DNA of 64,000 bases from DUPU01 sp050952465 (GTDB lineage: Bacteria > Bacillota > Dehalobacteriia > Dehalobacteriales > Dehalobacteriaceae). Shown in pieces: positions 1-8,663 of this stretch. The notes under the pieces were generated by a model. That model worked only from the letters and a program-made list of their open reading frames with translations, was not told the origin of the DNA and did no database searches. Position numbers and translations under genes: made by a program. The stretch is taken from positions 62,001 through 126,000 of the forward strand of contig JBMNKZ010000005.1 in NCBI GenBank assembly GCA_050952465.1. Direction: 5' to 3'. Positions within the stretch are counted from its first letter, which is position 1. Each line of letters starts with the position of its first letter.

Positions 1-20
1 AAGTCAAGGTCGGCGGTCAA

Positions 21-905
21 TTACGCTGCATGTCCCAGGTTGGTATAAGCTAAATAAGGGGTAAGATAATCCAATGACTGGTGTGGCCTGTCCATGTTGT
101 ATTCTTGTACATATGCCCCTATACCAGCTCTTAACTGTTTAGGATTTTGATATTCATTAATGTAAATATTGTCACATTTTAAGCTTCTAAACCAGCGCTC
201 GATGATAACGTTATCCACCCATCTTGCTTTTCCATCCATGCTTTGGCGGATGCTTTCCTGTCGTAGGAATCCGGTATAATCCTCGCTGGTAAATTGACTT
301 CCCTGATCTGAATTGATGATTTCAGGTCTTCCATGTACTGCAATTGCCTTCTTTACCGCTGCTAATACAGGAGCCGTATCTAACGTATCCGATAGCTCCC
401 ATCCTACGAGATACCGGCTGTACCAGTCTATAATAGCAGTTAAATACATATGGCTTTTGCCCATTTTAATGTAAGTGAGATCAATTGCCCATACCTGATT
501 AGGCCTGGTAATGGCAATATTCCTCAGCAGATACGGGAATACCTTATGTTCTTTGTTACGTTTGGAGAGATTAGGCTTCGGATAGATGCAGTATATACCC
601 ATTTCTTCCATATATCGTCGAATCAGTTTCCGGCCGATTCGGATGCCTTCATTCTGAAGCTTACTTTTAAGCCGTCTCACTCCCAAATAACACATTTTGG
701 TATGCCAGTAGTCAATTCGGCTTTTTACCAGCTCCTCATACTCCGTATTTCCTGTAGCAGGTGTATAATAAACGCTGGTTCGATTAATGCCCAGTATTTT
801 ACATTGCGCTTTTATAGTTAGCTTAGAATGGTGGCTTATTAAACCTTTTTTCGTAGTCTGGTCCAAACATTTCAACAGATTTTTTTTTAAGCCACTCATT
901 CTCAA
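21..905 (-). CDS. IS3-family transposase orfB (DDE integrase domain)
   Basis: OrfB of IS3a. It carries the rve/DDE catalytic core, with Asp in AIDLTYI, Asp in NSDQGSQF and Glu in VIIERWF. An HTH_21-like region near residues 50-100 (YLGVRRLKSKL) precedes it. The reading frame overlaps the end of orfA. By analogy with IS3 elements it is probably made as an OrfAB fusion by -1 frameshifting; the listed ATG may only mark where the frame opens. The same protein occurs in all three copies. Confidence 0.93.
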   Translation of the reverse strand: MRMSGLKKNLLKCLDQTTKKGLISHHSKLTIKAQCKILGINRTSVYYTPATGNTEYEELVKSRIDYWHTKMCYLGVRRLKSKLQNEGIRIGRKLIRRYMEEMGIYCIYPKPNLSKRNKEHKVFPYLLRNIAITRPNQVWAIDLTYIKMGKSHMYLTAIIDWYSRYLVGWELSDTLDTAPVLAAVKKAIAVHGRPEIINSDQGSQFTSEDYTGFLRQESIRQSMDGKARWVDNVIIERWFRSLKCDNIYINEYQNPKQLRAGIGAYVQEYNMDRPHQSLDYLTPYLAYTNLGHAA

Positions 906-1173
906 TAGTGAGTTGGCCGACTTTTGCCATTAGTTCCTGTTTCTCTATCATTTGTTCTTTTTGTTGTCGTTTTTGCTCTTTTTCCAGTCTGCTGCCAGAG
1001 AACGCTTTAGATGCGTTTTCAATAAACTCTTTTTTCCAGTTACGCAACTGGTTCGGACTTATATCATGTTCCTTTGCCAGCTCGTTTAGTTGCTTTTCTT
1101 CTCGTAGCACTTCTAATACAATTCTTGTCTTAAACTCGGCTGTAAATTGTCTTTTTTGCATTTTTTGAACCAC
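823..1173 (-). CDS. IS3-family transposase orfA (HTH)
   Basis: A 116-residue OrfA. The N-terminal helix-turn-helix of the transposase_8 type includes EFKTRIVLEVLREEKQLNELA and ISPNQLRNWKKEF. A coiled coil rich in K, E and Q follows (about residues 60-100) and probably dimerises the protein. OrfA binds the terminal inverted repeats. It lies directly inside the orfA-side terminus. Confidence 0.93.
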   Translation of the reverse strand: MVQKMQKRQFTAEFKTRIVLEVLREEKQLNELAKEHDISPNQLRNWKKEFIENASKAFSGSRLEKEQKRQQKEQMIEKQELMAKVGQLTIENEWLKKKSVEMFGPDYEKRFNKPPF

Positions 1174-1347
1174 TCTCCGTCCGGCAGTTTTCTGCCTTTA
1201 TTATATCAGGTTCATTTAGTTTTGTAATTTCGTGTCTTAATCTATGGGTACATTATAGTATGTCTGTTATGAACTCTGACGGTACTGCTTGTGAAACCTT
1301 TACACCAAGAGATTAAATTTAAATAATAAACCAAAGGGGGGAAAAAA

Positions 1348-1557
1348 TTGGAGCCTAGTGTATATGATTTTTTATCCAAATCCCTTTTAAATGAACAAGA
1401 GTTAGTCAGAGATTATCAAAGATTTGCCATGCGGATAAAAGAAGAATATCCGGAAATGGAAAAAAGTTTTCGAGATTGGGCGGAAGAAGATGGCTTACGA
1501 GCCAATAAAATTGAAAAATTTATCCATGAGGTGGAAAAACACAATAAAACCCGGTAG
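1348..1557 (+). CDS. Small helical acidic protein, ferritin/coat-like hypothetical
   Basis: A 69-residue protein starting at TTG behind a strong AAAGGGGGG Shine-Dalgarno. It is almost entirely predicted helix and rich in E, K and R, with no Cys. The pattern LLNEQELVRDYQRFA is reminiscent of ferritin-like or CotF-like helical hairpins such as those at 2127 and 2355. No catalytic motif is visible. It begins a run of five small same-strand genes (1348-2618) that look spore-related. The function is unknown. Confidence 0.6.
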   Translation: MEPSVYDFLSKSLLNEQELVRDYQRFAMRIKEEYPEMEKSFRDWAEEDGLRANKIEKFIHEVEKHNKTR

Positions 1558-1591
1558 CACGGGTTTTATTTCTCTTGGGGAGGGTTAAAAC

Positions 1592-1831
1592 ATGTTTGTG
1601 GGTTGTGGGTTATGTAATGGAGTTTCTACTCCCGGATTATGTCCGATATGCGGCAGTGAGATGGAAGATTTGGGTATGGTGGAGGATTATAAGGGACCTT
1701 ATAGTCCTTACCAAGACGCGGAATTAATTGAATGGGAGCATAAAAATAACAAGCAGGGCGCTTTAATATGCATTCATTTAGTCGAATGTCCTAAATGTAA
1801 ATATAATGAACGTTTAGAAATACCGATCTAA
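1592..1831 (+). CDS. Small zinc-ribbon protein
   Basis: A 79-residue protein starting at ATG after TTGGGGAGGG. It has an N-terminal pair CGLC plus CPIC (about residues 5-20) and a C-terminal CPKC (about 70-73), so it probably binds one or two zinc ions. It lies in the same run of small genes as 1348 and 1925. No enzymatic motif is visible. It could be a regulator or adaptor; the family was not recognised. Confidence 0.65.
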   Translation: MFVGCGLCNGVSTPGLCPICGSEMEDLGMVEDYKGPYSPYQDAELIEWEHKNNKQGALICIHLVECPKCKYNERLEIPI

Positions 1832-1924
1832 AAATCTAAAAAATTTCCAAAATAAAAGCAATGCACTCAGGTCATAATAAATGAAGAACCAGCATTAAAA
1901 AATTTTAAAAAAAGAGGTGTAAAA

Positions 1925-2092
1925 ATGAGAGTAGATAAAAGCGGTACTATTAACCGGGTAAAATGCGTTGTGAATAGCTGTGAATATTACCAAAGCGGTG
2001 ACCACTGCACAGCAAGTGAAATTGAAATTCAGCCGCGTAATGCCCGAGACACGGAAGAAACTGACTGTGCTACTTTTTGCCCTAAATCATAA
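1925..2092 (+). CDS. DUF1540 cysteine-rich small protein
   Basis: A 55-residue ORF with ATG at 1925 behind AAAGAGGTG. It contains VKCVVNSCEYY, then GDHCTASEI, DCATFC and a final proline-lysine-serine. The Cys-x5-Cys-x8-Cys spacing with GDxCxA matches DUF1540, a small family common in endospore-formers and thought to bind metal. It lies between a zinc-ribbon gene and CotF-like genes. The start and family are well supported; the biochemical role is unknown. Confidence 0.8.
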   Translation: MRVDKSGTINRVKCVVNSCEYYQSGDHCTASEIEIQPRNARDTEETDCATFCPKS

Positions 2093-2126
2093 CTAAAAAC
2101 ATCCTAATTAAAGGGAGGTATCTTTT

Positions 2127-2333
2127 ATGTCTCAGCAGCTTTCCCAAAAGGACTTAATGTATCTTACGGATCATCTGGATATAGAAAAACAACATGTGCA
2201 GAAGTTTCAGGAAGCAGCCAGTCAAACAACTGATCCTCAATGTAAACAGATGTACCAAGATATTGCTAATATGCACCAGCGGCATTTTGATACCTTAAGC
2301 AAACACCTCTCCACAGGGAAAATGATGTCATAA
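2127..2333 (+). CDS. Spore coat CotF-like / ferritin-like small protein
   Basis: A 68-residue helical protein starting at ATG after AAAGGGAGG. It has helix-forming HLDIEKQHVQKFQEAA and IANMHQRHFDTLSKH, a two-helix hairpin like those of coat protein F relatives. It is followed after 21 bp by a second gene of the same type, probably in one transcript that ends at the hairpin at 2628. In spore-formers such pairs are made in the mother cell; the assignment to the coat is by family resemblance only. Confidence 0.65.
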   Translation: MSQQLSQKDLMYLTDHLDIEKQHVQKFQEAASQTTDPQCKQMYQDIANMHQRHFDTLSKHLSTGKMMS

Positions 2334-2354
2334 GCTGAGAATAAAGGAGGAAAA

Positions 2355-2618
2355 ATGATGCCTCAAAATGATAAAGCAATAGCCAACGAATGTCTCTTGC
2401 ACCAAAAATATCTTGCGGATTCTTATACCGGTATGGCTAGAGAAACTGCTTGTGATTCTTTATTTTCTGATGTAATTAAAATCTGTCAAGAAGAATTGCA
2501 GGCCAGTCATCAGATTTTTAATCACATGAATCAACATGGTTGGTATCAAGTACAAAATGCTGATCAAAGTCAAATCACTAAGGCACACAGCCAAATACAA
2601 CAAATGCAAATGCAATAA
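2355..2618 (+). CDS. Spore coat CotF-like protein
   Basis: An 87-residue protein starting at ATG behind AAAGGAGG. It has the CotF-like pattern of a conserved first helix (ECLLHQKYLADSYTGMARE) and a second helix ending in HMNQHGWYQ. The HGWY segment is typical of the CotF family. It is the last gene before the terminator hairpin. Gln-rich C-terminus. The role in the spore coat is inferred from family membership. Confidence 0.7.
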   Translation: MMPQNDKAIANECLLHQKYLADSYTGMARETACDSLFSDVIKICQEELQASHQIFNHMNQHGWYQVQNADQSQITKAHSQIQQMQMQ

Positions 2619-2627
2619 AAAGATTTT

Positions 2628-2668
2628 AGCATCAGATGGAGTTCAGCTTCATCTGATGCTTTCATTTT
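2628..2668 (+). terminator. Rho-independent terminator of the small coat-gene run
   Basis: The arms AGCATCAGATGGA and TCATCTGATGCT flank a short loop and are followed by TTCATTTTAT. A similar stem lies after the P-ATPase gene (12522), and the left arm alone recurs at 19357. Confidence 0.75.
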
Positions 2669-2762
2669 ATAGTCGATTTTTTTGATGATGTTTTTTATGT
2701 TTACATTAATGCTTATTGGGTATACCATATAAAATAAACTGAGAAAGGTATTTTAGATTAAG

Positions 2763-3440
2763 ATGAAAAAGGTAAGTAAGCAAAAAATAGACCGAGAAAA
2801 ACAACAAAAGATTTTAAAAATATTAGAAAATATTTATCAGGGCAGTGTTTCGGCCTTGCATTTTTCATCTCCCTTTGAATTAATGGTGGCAACAATTTTG
2901 TCTGCCCAGACTAACGACAATCAAGTTAATAAAATTACCGATAATTTATTTAAAAAATATAATACACCGGAACAGTTTTCAAAACTTTCTCCCCAGGTTT
3001 TGGAACAAGAAATCAAGACCTGTGGTCTATATAAAAATAAAGCAAAAAATATTATCGCTGCAGCTCAATTAATAGAGAATCATTTTGCAGGAAAAGTACC
3101 CCAGACTAGAGAAGAACTAATGAGTCTCCCCGGAGTGGGAAGAAAAACAGCTAATGTTATTTTAAGTAATGCTTTTGGTGTCCCCGCTTTAGCAGTAGAT
3201 ACCCATGTTTTTCGGGTTGCGGCCCGGTTAGGCTTAAGTACGGGAACTTCTCCGGAAAAAACGGAAGAGGAGTTGACCTCCATCATACCCAAAGAAAAAT
3301 GGGGAGAGGCACATCATTGGTTAATTTGGCACGGTCGGAAAATTTGTACGGCTCGAAAACCTAATTGTGAAAACTGTCCGGTAAATCAATTATGTCCGTC
3401 AAGTCAATATAGGGAGGATGAAAGATATGAGGATTTCTAA
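2763..3440 (+). CDS. nth: Endonuclease III (DNA glycosylase/AP lyase)
   Basis: 225 residues, the normal length for Nth, which removes oxidised pyrimidines and cleaves AP sites. The helix-hairpin-helix LPGVGRKTANV (about 122-132) holds the catalytic Lys, and VDTHVFR holds the catalytic Asp. The C-terminal cluster Cys-x6-Cys-x2-Cys-x5-Cys (CTARKPNCENCPVNQLC) binds a 4Fe-4S centre. The Shine-Dalgarno is weak. The last codons overlap the 5' end of the S41 protease gene, suggesting co-transcription. Confidence 0.96.
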   Translation: MKKVSKQKIDREKQQKILKILENIYQGSVSALHFSSPFELMVATILSAQTNDNQVNKITDNLFKKYNTPEQFSKLSPQVLEQEIKTCGLYKNKAKNIIAAAQLIENHFAGKVPQTREELMSLPGVGRKTANVILSNAFGVPALAVDTHVFRVAARLGLSTGTSPEKTEEELTSIIPKEKWGEAHHWLIWHGRKICTARKPNCENCPVNQLCPSSQYREDERYEDF

Positions 3441-4872
3441 AAGTTTTTGTTTAGCACTTATCCTTGTTTTTCTATGCTTAGGAACAGCATACGGGGCAGA
3501 TACTTTAGATGAAGTCAGAACCTTGATTAATACCCGTTACTATCAAGATGTTGAAAATCAGGTTTTTGATAAGACATCGGTGCATGAAATGGTATATTCT
3601 TTAAATGATCCTTATTCTACATATATTGAACCGGCATTATTCCAAGATTTCTTATCTTCCTTGGACGGAAAATATGTAGGAGTTGGTATGTACATAAGCG
3701 AAGCTAACGGCAAGGTCCAAGTGGTGAACCCCATGCCGGGAAGCCCTGCAGAAAAGGCCGGCCTAAAGCCCGGAGACATTATCATCCGTGTTGATGGAAA
3801 ATCTGTGCAGGGATTAAGTTCCAGTGAGGTATCAGGCAAAATCAGAGGTCTTGAGGGGACAAAAGTAACCGTCAGTGTAGTGAGAGACGGTAAAGGACTT
3901 GATTTTACCATGGTTAGAACCGCCATTACCCTGCCAAGTCTGGAATATCGCTTAATCGGCCCGGGCATCGGTTATATTAATTTGTATAGTTTTACTTCAG
4001 ATTCCCCTCAGGAAATGGAAGAGGCTTTAGATGAATTGCAGGCACAAAAGATGGAAACCTTGGTTTTAGATTTAAGGGACAATCCGGGAGGGCTTTTGGA
4101 TGTAGCTATAGATATTGCCGGCAATTTTGTGCCTAAAGGGGCTATCGTCCATGTAGTTCAAAAGGGAAACCGGGAATATACCTTGAGAAGCTTTAAAACT
4201 CCCCGGGGTATTCCGGTAGTTGTCTTAGTTAATGAAGGGACGGCCAGTGCCGCGGAAATTTTAGCCGGGGCAATTCAAGATGCCAAAACCGGCATCCTTG
4301 TAGGTAACAAAACCTACGGCAAAGGCTGTGTCCAGACTATTTTTTCCTTAAGTAACGGGGGCGGATTGAAACTGACTACCGCAAAATATTTGACCAGAGC
4401 CCGGCAGGATATACACGGAAAAGGTTTAACCCCTGATTATATTGAAACTGATCCCCATAAGCAGTTGGAAGTAGCAGTAAAAAAATTAGAAACCAATCTT
4501 TCTTTGTTTGATATTCAAATGGTTTTGGGATCAAAACTAATTTTCGTGGGATACCATACTTATGAACTTCCTGTTAGTCCATATCTAATAAATGATAGTG
4601 TCATGGTGCCTTTAAGGGATGTTACTAAACATTGCGTAGGAGATGTTCGCTGGGATAAAAGGCAGACGGTTGTGATATTTCCTAAAGGTAAACTGGTAAT
4701 TGACACTTCATCCAATATAATTAGGACAGAACAGGGAAAAATAATGGGGAAAGCTGCCTTAAAGGACGGCTATCTCATGGTACCCATCCGTGCTCTGGCG
4801 GAATTCATGGGATATAAGACCGGCTGGCATCAAAAAACTCAGTCTGTTTATTTGCTGGAAGAGGCTAATTGA
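3427..4872 (+). CDS. S41-family C-terminal processing protease with PDZ and stalk domain
   Basis: 481 residues if started at ATG 3427, which lies 9 nt after AGGGAGG; an ATG at 3418 directly abuts that site and is less likely. An N-terminal signal peptide (about 1-24, ending AYGA) is followed by a PDZ domain around GSPAEKAGLKPGDIIIRVDG. The S41 catalytic domain has Ser274 (GTASAAE) and Lys299 (YGKG), a 25-residue spacing as in CtpA. The C-terminal ~100 residues repeat MVPLRDV and MVPIRAL, the copper-amine-oxidase N-terminal-like domain common in clostridial exported proteins. It is a probable exported processing protease. It overlaps nth by 14 bp. Confidence 0.92.
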   Translation: MRISKSFCLALILVFLCLGTAYGADTLDEVRTLINTRYYQDVENQVFDKTSVHEMVYSLNDPYSTYIEPALFQDFLSSLDGKYVGVGMYISEANGKVQVVNPMPGSPAEKAGLKPGDIIIRVDGKSVQGLSSSEVSGKIRGLEGTKVTVSVVRDGKGLDFTMVRTAITLPSLEYRLIGPGIGYINLYSFTSDSPQEMEEALDELQAQKMETLVLDLRDNPGGLLDVAIDIAGNFVPKGAIVHVVQKGNREYTLRSFKTPRGIPVVVLVNEGTASAAEILAGAIQDAKTGILVGNKTYGKGCVQTIFSLSNGGGLKLTTAKYLTRARQDIHGKGLTPDYIETDPHKQLEVAVKKLETNLSLFDIQMVLGSKLIFVGYHTYELPVSPYLINDSVMVPLRDVTKHCVGDVRWDKRQTVVIFPKGKLVIDTSSNIIRTEQGKIMGKAALKDGYLMVPIRALAEFMGYKTGWHQKTQSVYLLEEAN

Positions 4873-4891
4873 ATAAAGGAGGATAAGAATA

Positions 4892-5734
4892 TTGAAAGGT
4901 TTATGGTATAGTGAACTGCAAGAACCCGGAGTAACCATTTCTCTTGAAACCAAGAAAATCCTACATGCGGAGAAATCTGATTTTCAATACTTGGAGGTTT
5001 TAGATACAGAAGCTTTTGGTCGGGTTTTGGTTTTAGATGGAGCAATTCAAACAACAACTAAAGATGAATTTGTTTATCACGAAATGATCTCCCTGGTTGC
5101 CCTGAATACCCACCCTCATCCGGAAAACGTTTTAGTAGTGGGTGGGGGAGACGGAGGAGCCATTAGAGAAATCGCCAAGCACCCCAGAGTTAAAAAAGCG
5201 ACCTTAGTGGAGATCGATCCGGCAGTTATCAATGCCTCAAAAAAATATTTTCCGGAAATTTCCGCCGGATTCAGCGACCCCAAAGTGGAGGTCAGGGTAG
5301 AAGACGGGATTAAACATATTGCAGAGTCCAGTGGAAAATACGATATTATTATCGTTGATTCTACCGATCCGGTAGGACCTGCGGTAGGACTTTACAAAAA
5401 AGGGTTTTACCAAGGAATTTTCGATGCTTTAAAGGATGACGGTATTTTTGTCGCCCAAACCGAGTCCCCATTTTTGACAGCACATTTGATGACGAGAGTT
5501 TTTAAGGATGTAAATGCTATTTTTCCTATTACTAAACTATACCTTGCATATGTACCTACTTATCCCAGCGGCATGTGGAGTTTTACCTTAGGTTCAAAGC
5601 GGTATGATCCAGAGACAATTGATGATAACTCCATACCTGACACAAATACCAAGTACTATACTCCCCAGGTACATAAAGCGGCCTTTGCCCTGCCGGTTTT
5701 TGTGCAAGATCTGTTAAAAAAAGCCATAGAATAG
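4892..5734 (+). CDS. speE: Spermidine synthase (polyamine aminopropyltransferase)
   Basis: 280 residues, starting at TTG behind AAAGGAGG. It transfers aminopropyl from decarboxylated SAM to putrescine. The cofactor-binding glycine loop VVGGGDGGAIRE lies near 84-95, the acidic ribose-binding segment is VEIDPAV, and IIIVDSTDPVGPA holds the catalytic Asp. It is followed after 14 bp by speB, giving an agmatine to putrescine to spermidine route. Typical length; no anomalies. Confidence 0.95.
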   Translation: MKGLWYSELQEPGVTISLETKKILHAEKSDFQYLEVLDTEAFGRVLVLDGAIQTTTKDEFVYHEMISLVALNTHPHPENVLVVGGGDGGAIREIAKHPRVKKATLVEIDPAVINASKKYFPEISAGFSDPKVEVRVEDGIKHIAESSGKYDIIIVDSTDPVGPAVGLYKKGFYQGIFDALKDDGIFVAQTESPFLTAHLMTRVFKDVNAIFPITKLYLAYVPTYPSGMWSFTLGSKRYDPETIDDNSIPDTNTKYYTPQVHKAAFALPVFVQDLLKKAIE

Positions 5735-5748
5735 GAGATAACTATACT

Positions 5749-6603
5749 ATGAAAAACGTTGATCGGACATATGGTTTTAGTGGGTCATGTGACAATTATC
5801 AGAACGCGGATATTGCCATTTTAGGTATTCCTATGGATTTTACCGTAAGCTTTCGTACTGGAACCCGTTTTGGCCCCCAATGTATTAGGAATGTGTCTGT
5901 AGGTTTGGAAGATTATAGCTGCTATATAGATAAAGATTTGAGGGATAAGTGCTATTATGATTGCGGGGATTTGCTGCTTCCTTTCGGTAATGTGGACTTA
6001 AGCCTGAAGATTATTGAAGACGCCGCCCAAGATTTATTTGAGGACGGGAAATTTCCCATTTTTATTGGCGGGGAACATCTGGTAACATATCCTTTAATTA
6101 AAGCTGCCTATAAAAAGTACCCTGATTTGGCAGTAATTCATTTTGATGCCCATGCGGATCTAAGGATGGAATATATGGGAGAAAAAAACTCTCATGCCAC
6201 AGTTATCAGGCGAATTGCAGAACTTTTAGGTGGAAAAAATATTTACCAGTTTGGCATTAGGTCAGGAGATAGGGAGGAAATTTCTTTTGGCCAGGAAAAC
6301 ACCCATTTGTTTATTGATCGCTTAATAGAGCCGCTAAAGGAGGTAATTCCCTCTCTTAAAGGTCGGCCGGTTTATATTACTTTGGATATTGATGTGGTAG
6401 ACCCGGCCTTTGCCCCTGGAACGGGAACGCCTGAACCAGGGGGTTGTACCTCTCGGGAAATAATTCAATGCCTGCATATGCTGGGAGAACTTAATGTGGT
6501 GGGTTTTGATTTAGTTGAGGTACTGCCTGGGCATGACTTGTCCGAAAGGACTTCTATACTCGCTGCTAAACTTATCAGAGAGGCCATGCTTACCTTTTGT
6601 TGA
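5749..6603 (+). CDS. speB: Agmatinase (ureohydrolase)
   Basis: 284 residues. A ureohydrolase with the Mn-binding motifs GGEHLVTYPL, HFDAHADLR and LDIDVVDPAFAPG. It hydrolyses agmatine to putrescine and urea. It lies directly after speE, so the pair supplies polyamines from arginine. The start is ATG; the upstream AGGAGATAAC is an acceptable ribosome site. The final residues EAMLTFC end just before the tRNA promoter region. Arginase or a related ureohydrolase is possible but the speE neighbour favours agmatinase. Confidence 0.92.
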   Translation: MKNVDRTYGFSGSCDNYQNADIAILGIPMDFTVSFRTGTRFGPQCIRNVSVGLEDYSCYIDKDLRDKCYYDCGDLLLPFGNVDLSLKIIEDAAQDLFEDGKFPIFIGGEHLVTYPLIKAAYKKYPDLAVIHFDAHADLRMEYMGEKNSHATVIRRIAELLGGKNIYQFGIRSGDREEISFGQENTHLFIDRLIEPLKEVIPSLKGRPVYITLDIDVVDPAFAPGTGTPEPGGCTSREIIQCLHMLGELNVVGFDLVEVLPGHDLSERTSILAAKLIREAMLTFC

Positions 6604-6651
6604 ATTGCCTTTTTCTTAAAAACTTATTTTGCAAAAACTTAATTCATGATG

Positions 6652-6680
6652 TTGACAAGCTGGGGGACTTTGGTTATAAT
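6652..6680 (+). promoter_or_regulatory. Consensus sigma-A promoter P1 of tRNA cluster
   Basis: TTGACA at 6652-6657 and TATAAT at 6675-6680 match the consensus exactly with a 17-bp spacer. It lies about 127 bp upstream of the first tRNA. Confidence 0.85.
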
Positions 6681-6752
6681 AAAAAAGCGCTTGAGAGAAG
6701 AAGCGGAATCAATAGCGAGAGTAACATTCGCGGGAATTTCCAAAAGATGTCT

Positions 6753-6781
6753 TTGACAAAGAGCGCAAAATTGTGTATACT
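6753..6781 (+). promoter_or_regulatory. Second sigma-A promoter P2 of tRNA cluster
   Basis: TTGACA at 6753-6758 and TATACT at 6776-6781 with a 17-bp spacer, 26 bp before the tRNA-Val gene. Two tandem promoters resemble stable-RNA promoter arrangements. Confidence 0.8.
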
Positions 6782-6806
6782 AAAACTTGTCGTTAAGACA
6801 AGGTAT

Positions 6807-6882
<76 letters not shown>

Positions 6883-6889
6883 ATAATAT

Positions 6890-6966
6890 GGAACTGTGGT
6901 GTAGTGGTCTAACATGCCGGCCTGTCACGCCGGAGATCGCGGGTTCAACTCCCGTCAGTTCCGCCA
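6890..6966 (+). tRNA. tRNA-Asp (GTC)
   Basis: A 77-nt cloverleaf with acceptor GGAACTG, anticodon loop CTGTCAC, T loop GTTCAACT and encoded CCA. It follows tRNA-Val after 7 bp. Confidence 0.97.
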
Positions 6967-6969
6967 TTT

Positions 6970-7045
<76 letters not shown>

Positions 7046-7051
7046 TCTTTT

Positions 7052-7126
<75 letters not shown>

Positions 7127-7131
7127 AGGGC

Positions 7132-7168
7132 AAAAAACACAGAGATCTTTTGATCTCTGTGTTTTTTT
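7132..7168 (+). terminator. Terminator of the tRNA cluster (bidirectional)
   Basis: The arms AAAAAACACAGAGATC and GATCTCTGTGTTTTTTT form a near-perfect stem with a TTTT loop and a U tract on both strands. It can also end transcripts of ypeB arriving from the other side. Confidence 0.9.
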
Positions 7169-7271
7169 GTAGACTAAACCTCCTTTAAAACACCGTGGGG
7201 GTTGCATAATATACAACCCCTACAGGCTTTTTGCTTGCAATAACCCTGTGGCGGTTAAGTCGAAATTCCGT

Positions 7272-8648
7272 TTACATCGCCCATGTCCCTCCGGGGGTAT
7301 GGAGAAGCTGTAAAATTTGCTCTTCTACTCCGTCCAGAGCGTTAATATACACTAAAAATTCGTCCTCTTTATATGAACCCTTAAATTCATAGCATAATAC
7401 TTCCTTTCCTGTTTCCGTAGGGATCAGGGTAAGGCGTTTGCTTTTTACATTTAATAGGGGATTAAGTTTTTGTGCTGCTTCTTCTATCGTCAATTTTGGT
7501 TCCGGAAGTTTTCTTTCCTCATGCTGCATTAGATATCCTGTACTTTCAAAGCCGGTGATCTGGCCATTATCCAAGGACACGTTTACCTTTACCAGGTCTG
7601 GATAAACAATCACATCATTCTCTTTATATGCGAAAGACACAACTACTGTATTTTCCTGCCGCAAAGAATAGGTGGGTACCATGGATTTGAATTCCGTTTT
7701 GGCTAAGAAACTTTTCGCCTTTTCCAATGCTTCTGCCAGGCCGATTTTTGCCTCGCCCACATCTCTTGAATTCATCACCAGAGTAACATGTCCACCTTGC
7801 TGGCTTACATCTACATAAATTACTTCACCCATATTGGGCACCCGTGGCGCGATGCGCACAGAATAAACAGGAATATTAGCATTCTTGGTGCTTTTTCCGT
7901 TTTCCGCAACTAAATAGTCAACACCTTCCCGGAGATCGACAAATTCTCTAGCAATTCTCTTAGCATCATCCCAACCGATCATGTCTCCCTTAATTGCCTT
8001 GGGGTTTTTTGTAATTAAATGATCGGAAAAGGGTCCGTCGTATATTAAAGTAGGATACTGATTGATCTGCTCATTCATTTTAGTAAAATTAGTGTTTAAA
8101 TAATTAGTTGATTCTTGATCTAGTTTTTCTTTGCTGGTGCTTCTAATTTCTTGCCAGCTAATACCGTTTTCCGCTACTTGTTTTTGCAGCTCAATTAAGT
8201 CTTTGCTTAATTGGCTGGTTTGGTTATGTAAATCTTCCAGTGTTTTTACCTGATCTGCACTCATGGGGCGGCCGCTGGAACTATTTTTAGCCATAGTATA
8301 AGCATAGTCCCCTAATTGAGTAAGAAATCTTTGGGTTCTGGTTAAGGTAATATGGGACAAGGGAAGTTGGCCTAAATTATCCTGAGCAAAGTTTGCTTGC
8401 CACCAGATATCGGAAAGTAATCTGATGTTTTGCTGAGGAGAACCGGAAACAATGCTTTTTGATGTTAGAACTGAAAGGTTTTCTACGTTCTCCACCAGAT
8501 TGTAAAATGATCGTTGATGCTGATTTTCCAAAAGGATCCTATTTTGCTGATTTGTTTGGTATTGATTATAGCCCCATGCTCCAGTTACAATTAGAGCAAT
8601 GGCTAACAAACCGGTTAACCAATGACGACGCATACTAATATTCACCAC
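7272..8648 (-). CDS. ypeB: Germination protein YpeB
   Basis: 458 residues, usual for YpeB. The N-terminal segment WLTGLLAIALIVTGAWGYNQ (about 10-30) is a signal anchor. A long helical region follows, and two or three PepSY-type repeats occupy the C-terminal half (KRIAREFVDLREGV, EALEKAKSFLAKT, EEAAQKLNPLLN). YpeB is needed to make and stabilise the cortex-lytic enzyme SleB in the spore. It lies 15 bp after sleB in a sleB-ypeB operon, as in Bacillus and Clostridium. Confidence 0.95.
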   Translation of the reverse strand: MVNISMRRHWLTGLLAIALIVTGAWGYNQYQTNQQNRILLENQHQRSFYNLVENVENLSVLTSKSIVSGSPQQNIRLLSDIWWQANFAQDNLGQLPLSHITLTRTQRFLTQLGDYAYTMAKNSSSGRPMSADQVKTLEDLHNQTSQLSKDLIELQKQVAENGISWQEIRSTSKEKLDQESTNYLNTNFTKMNEQINQYPTLIYDGPFSDHLITKNPKAIKGDMIGWDDAKRIAREFVDLREGVDYLVAENGKSTKNANIPVYSVRIAPRVPNMGEVIYVDVSQQGGHVTLVMNSRDVGEAKIGLAEALEKAKSFLAKTEFKSMVPTYSLRQENTVVVSFAYKENDVIVYPDLVKVNVSLDNGQITGFESTGYLMQHEERKLPEPKLTIEEAAQKLNPLLNVKSKRLTLIPTETGKEVLCYEFKGSYKEDEFLVYINALDGVEEQILQLLHTPGGTWAM

Positions 8649-8663
8649 CTAAGAATTTTAAGT

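Larger units (their letters stand above)
1..1257 (-). mobile_element. IS3-family element IS3a, copy 1 (cut by window edge)
   Basis: Nearly identical to the complete 1504-bp copies at 23133-24636 and 51957-53460. Its orfA-side terminus ends at 1257 (ATTATA; the inward end is TATAATGTACCC). The other end lies about 246 bp before the window. No target duplication can be checked. The element carries orfA and orfB on the minus strand. Confidence 0.95.

Noticed and set aside
450..821. Plus-strand ORF of 123 codons, repeated at 23829 and 52393
   Set aside because: It lies antisense within the orfB of IS3a and repeats only because the element does; no ribosome site or family.
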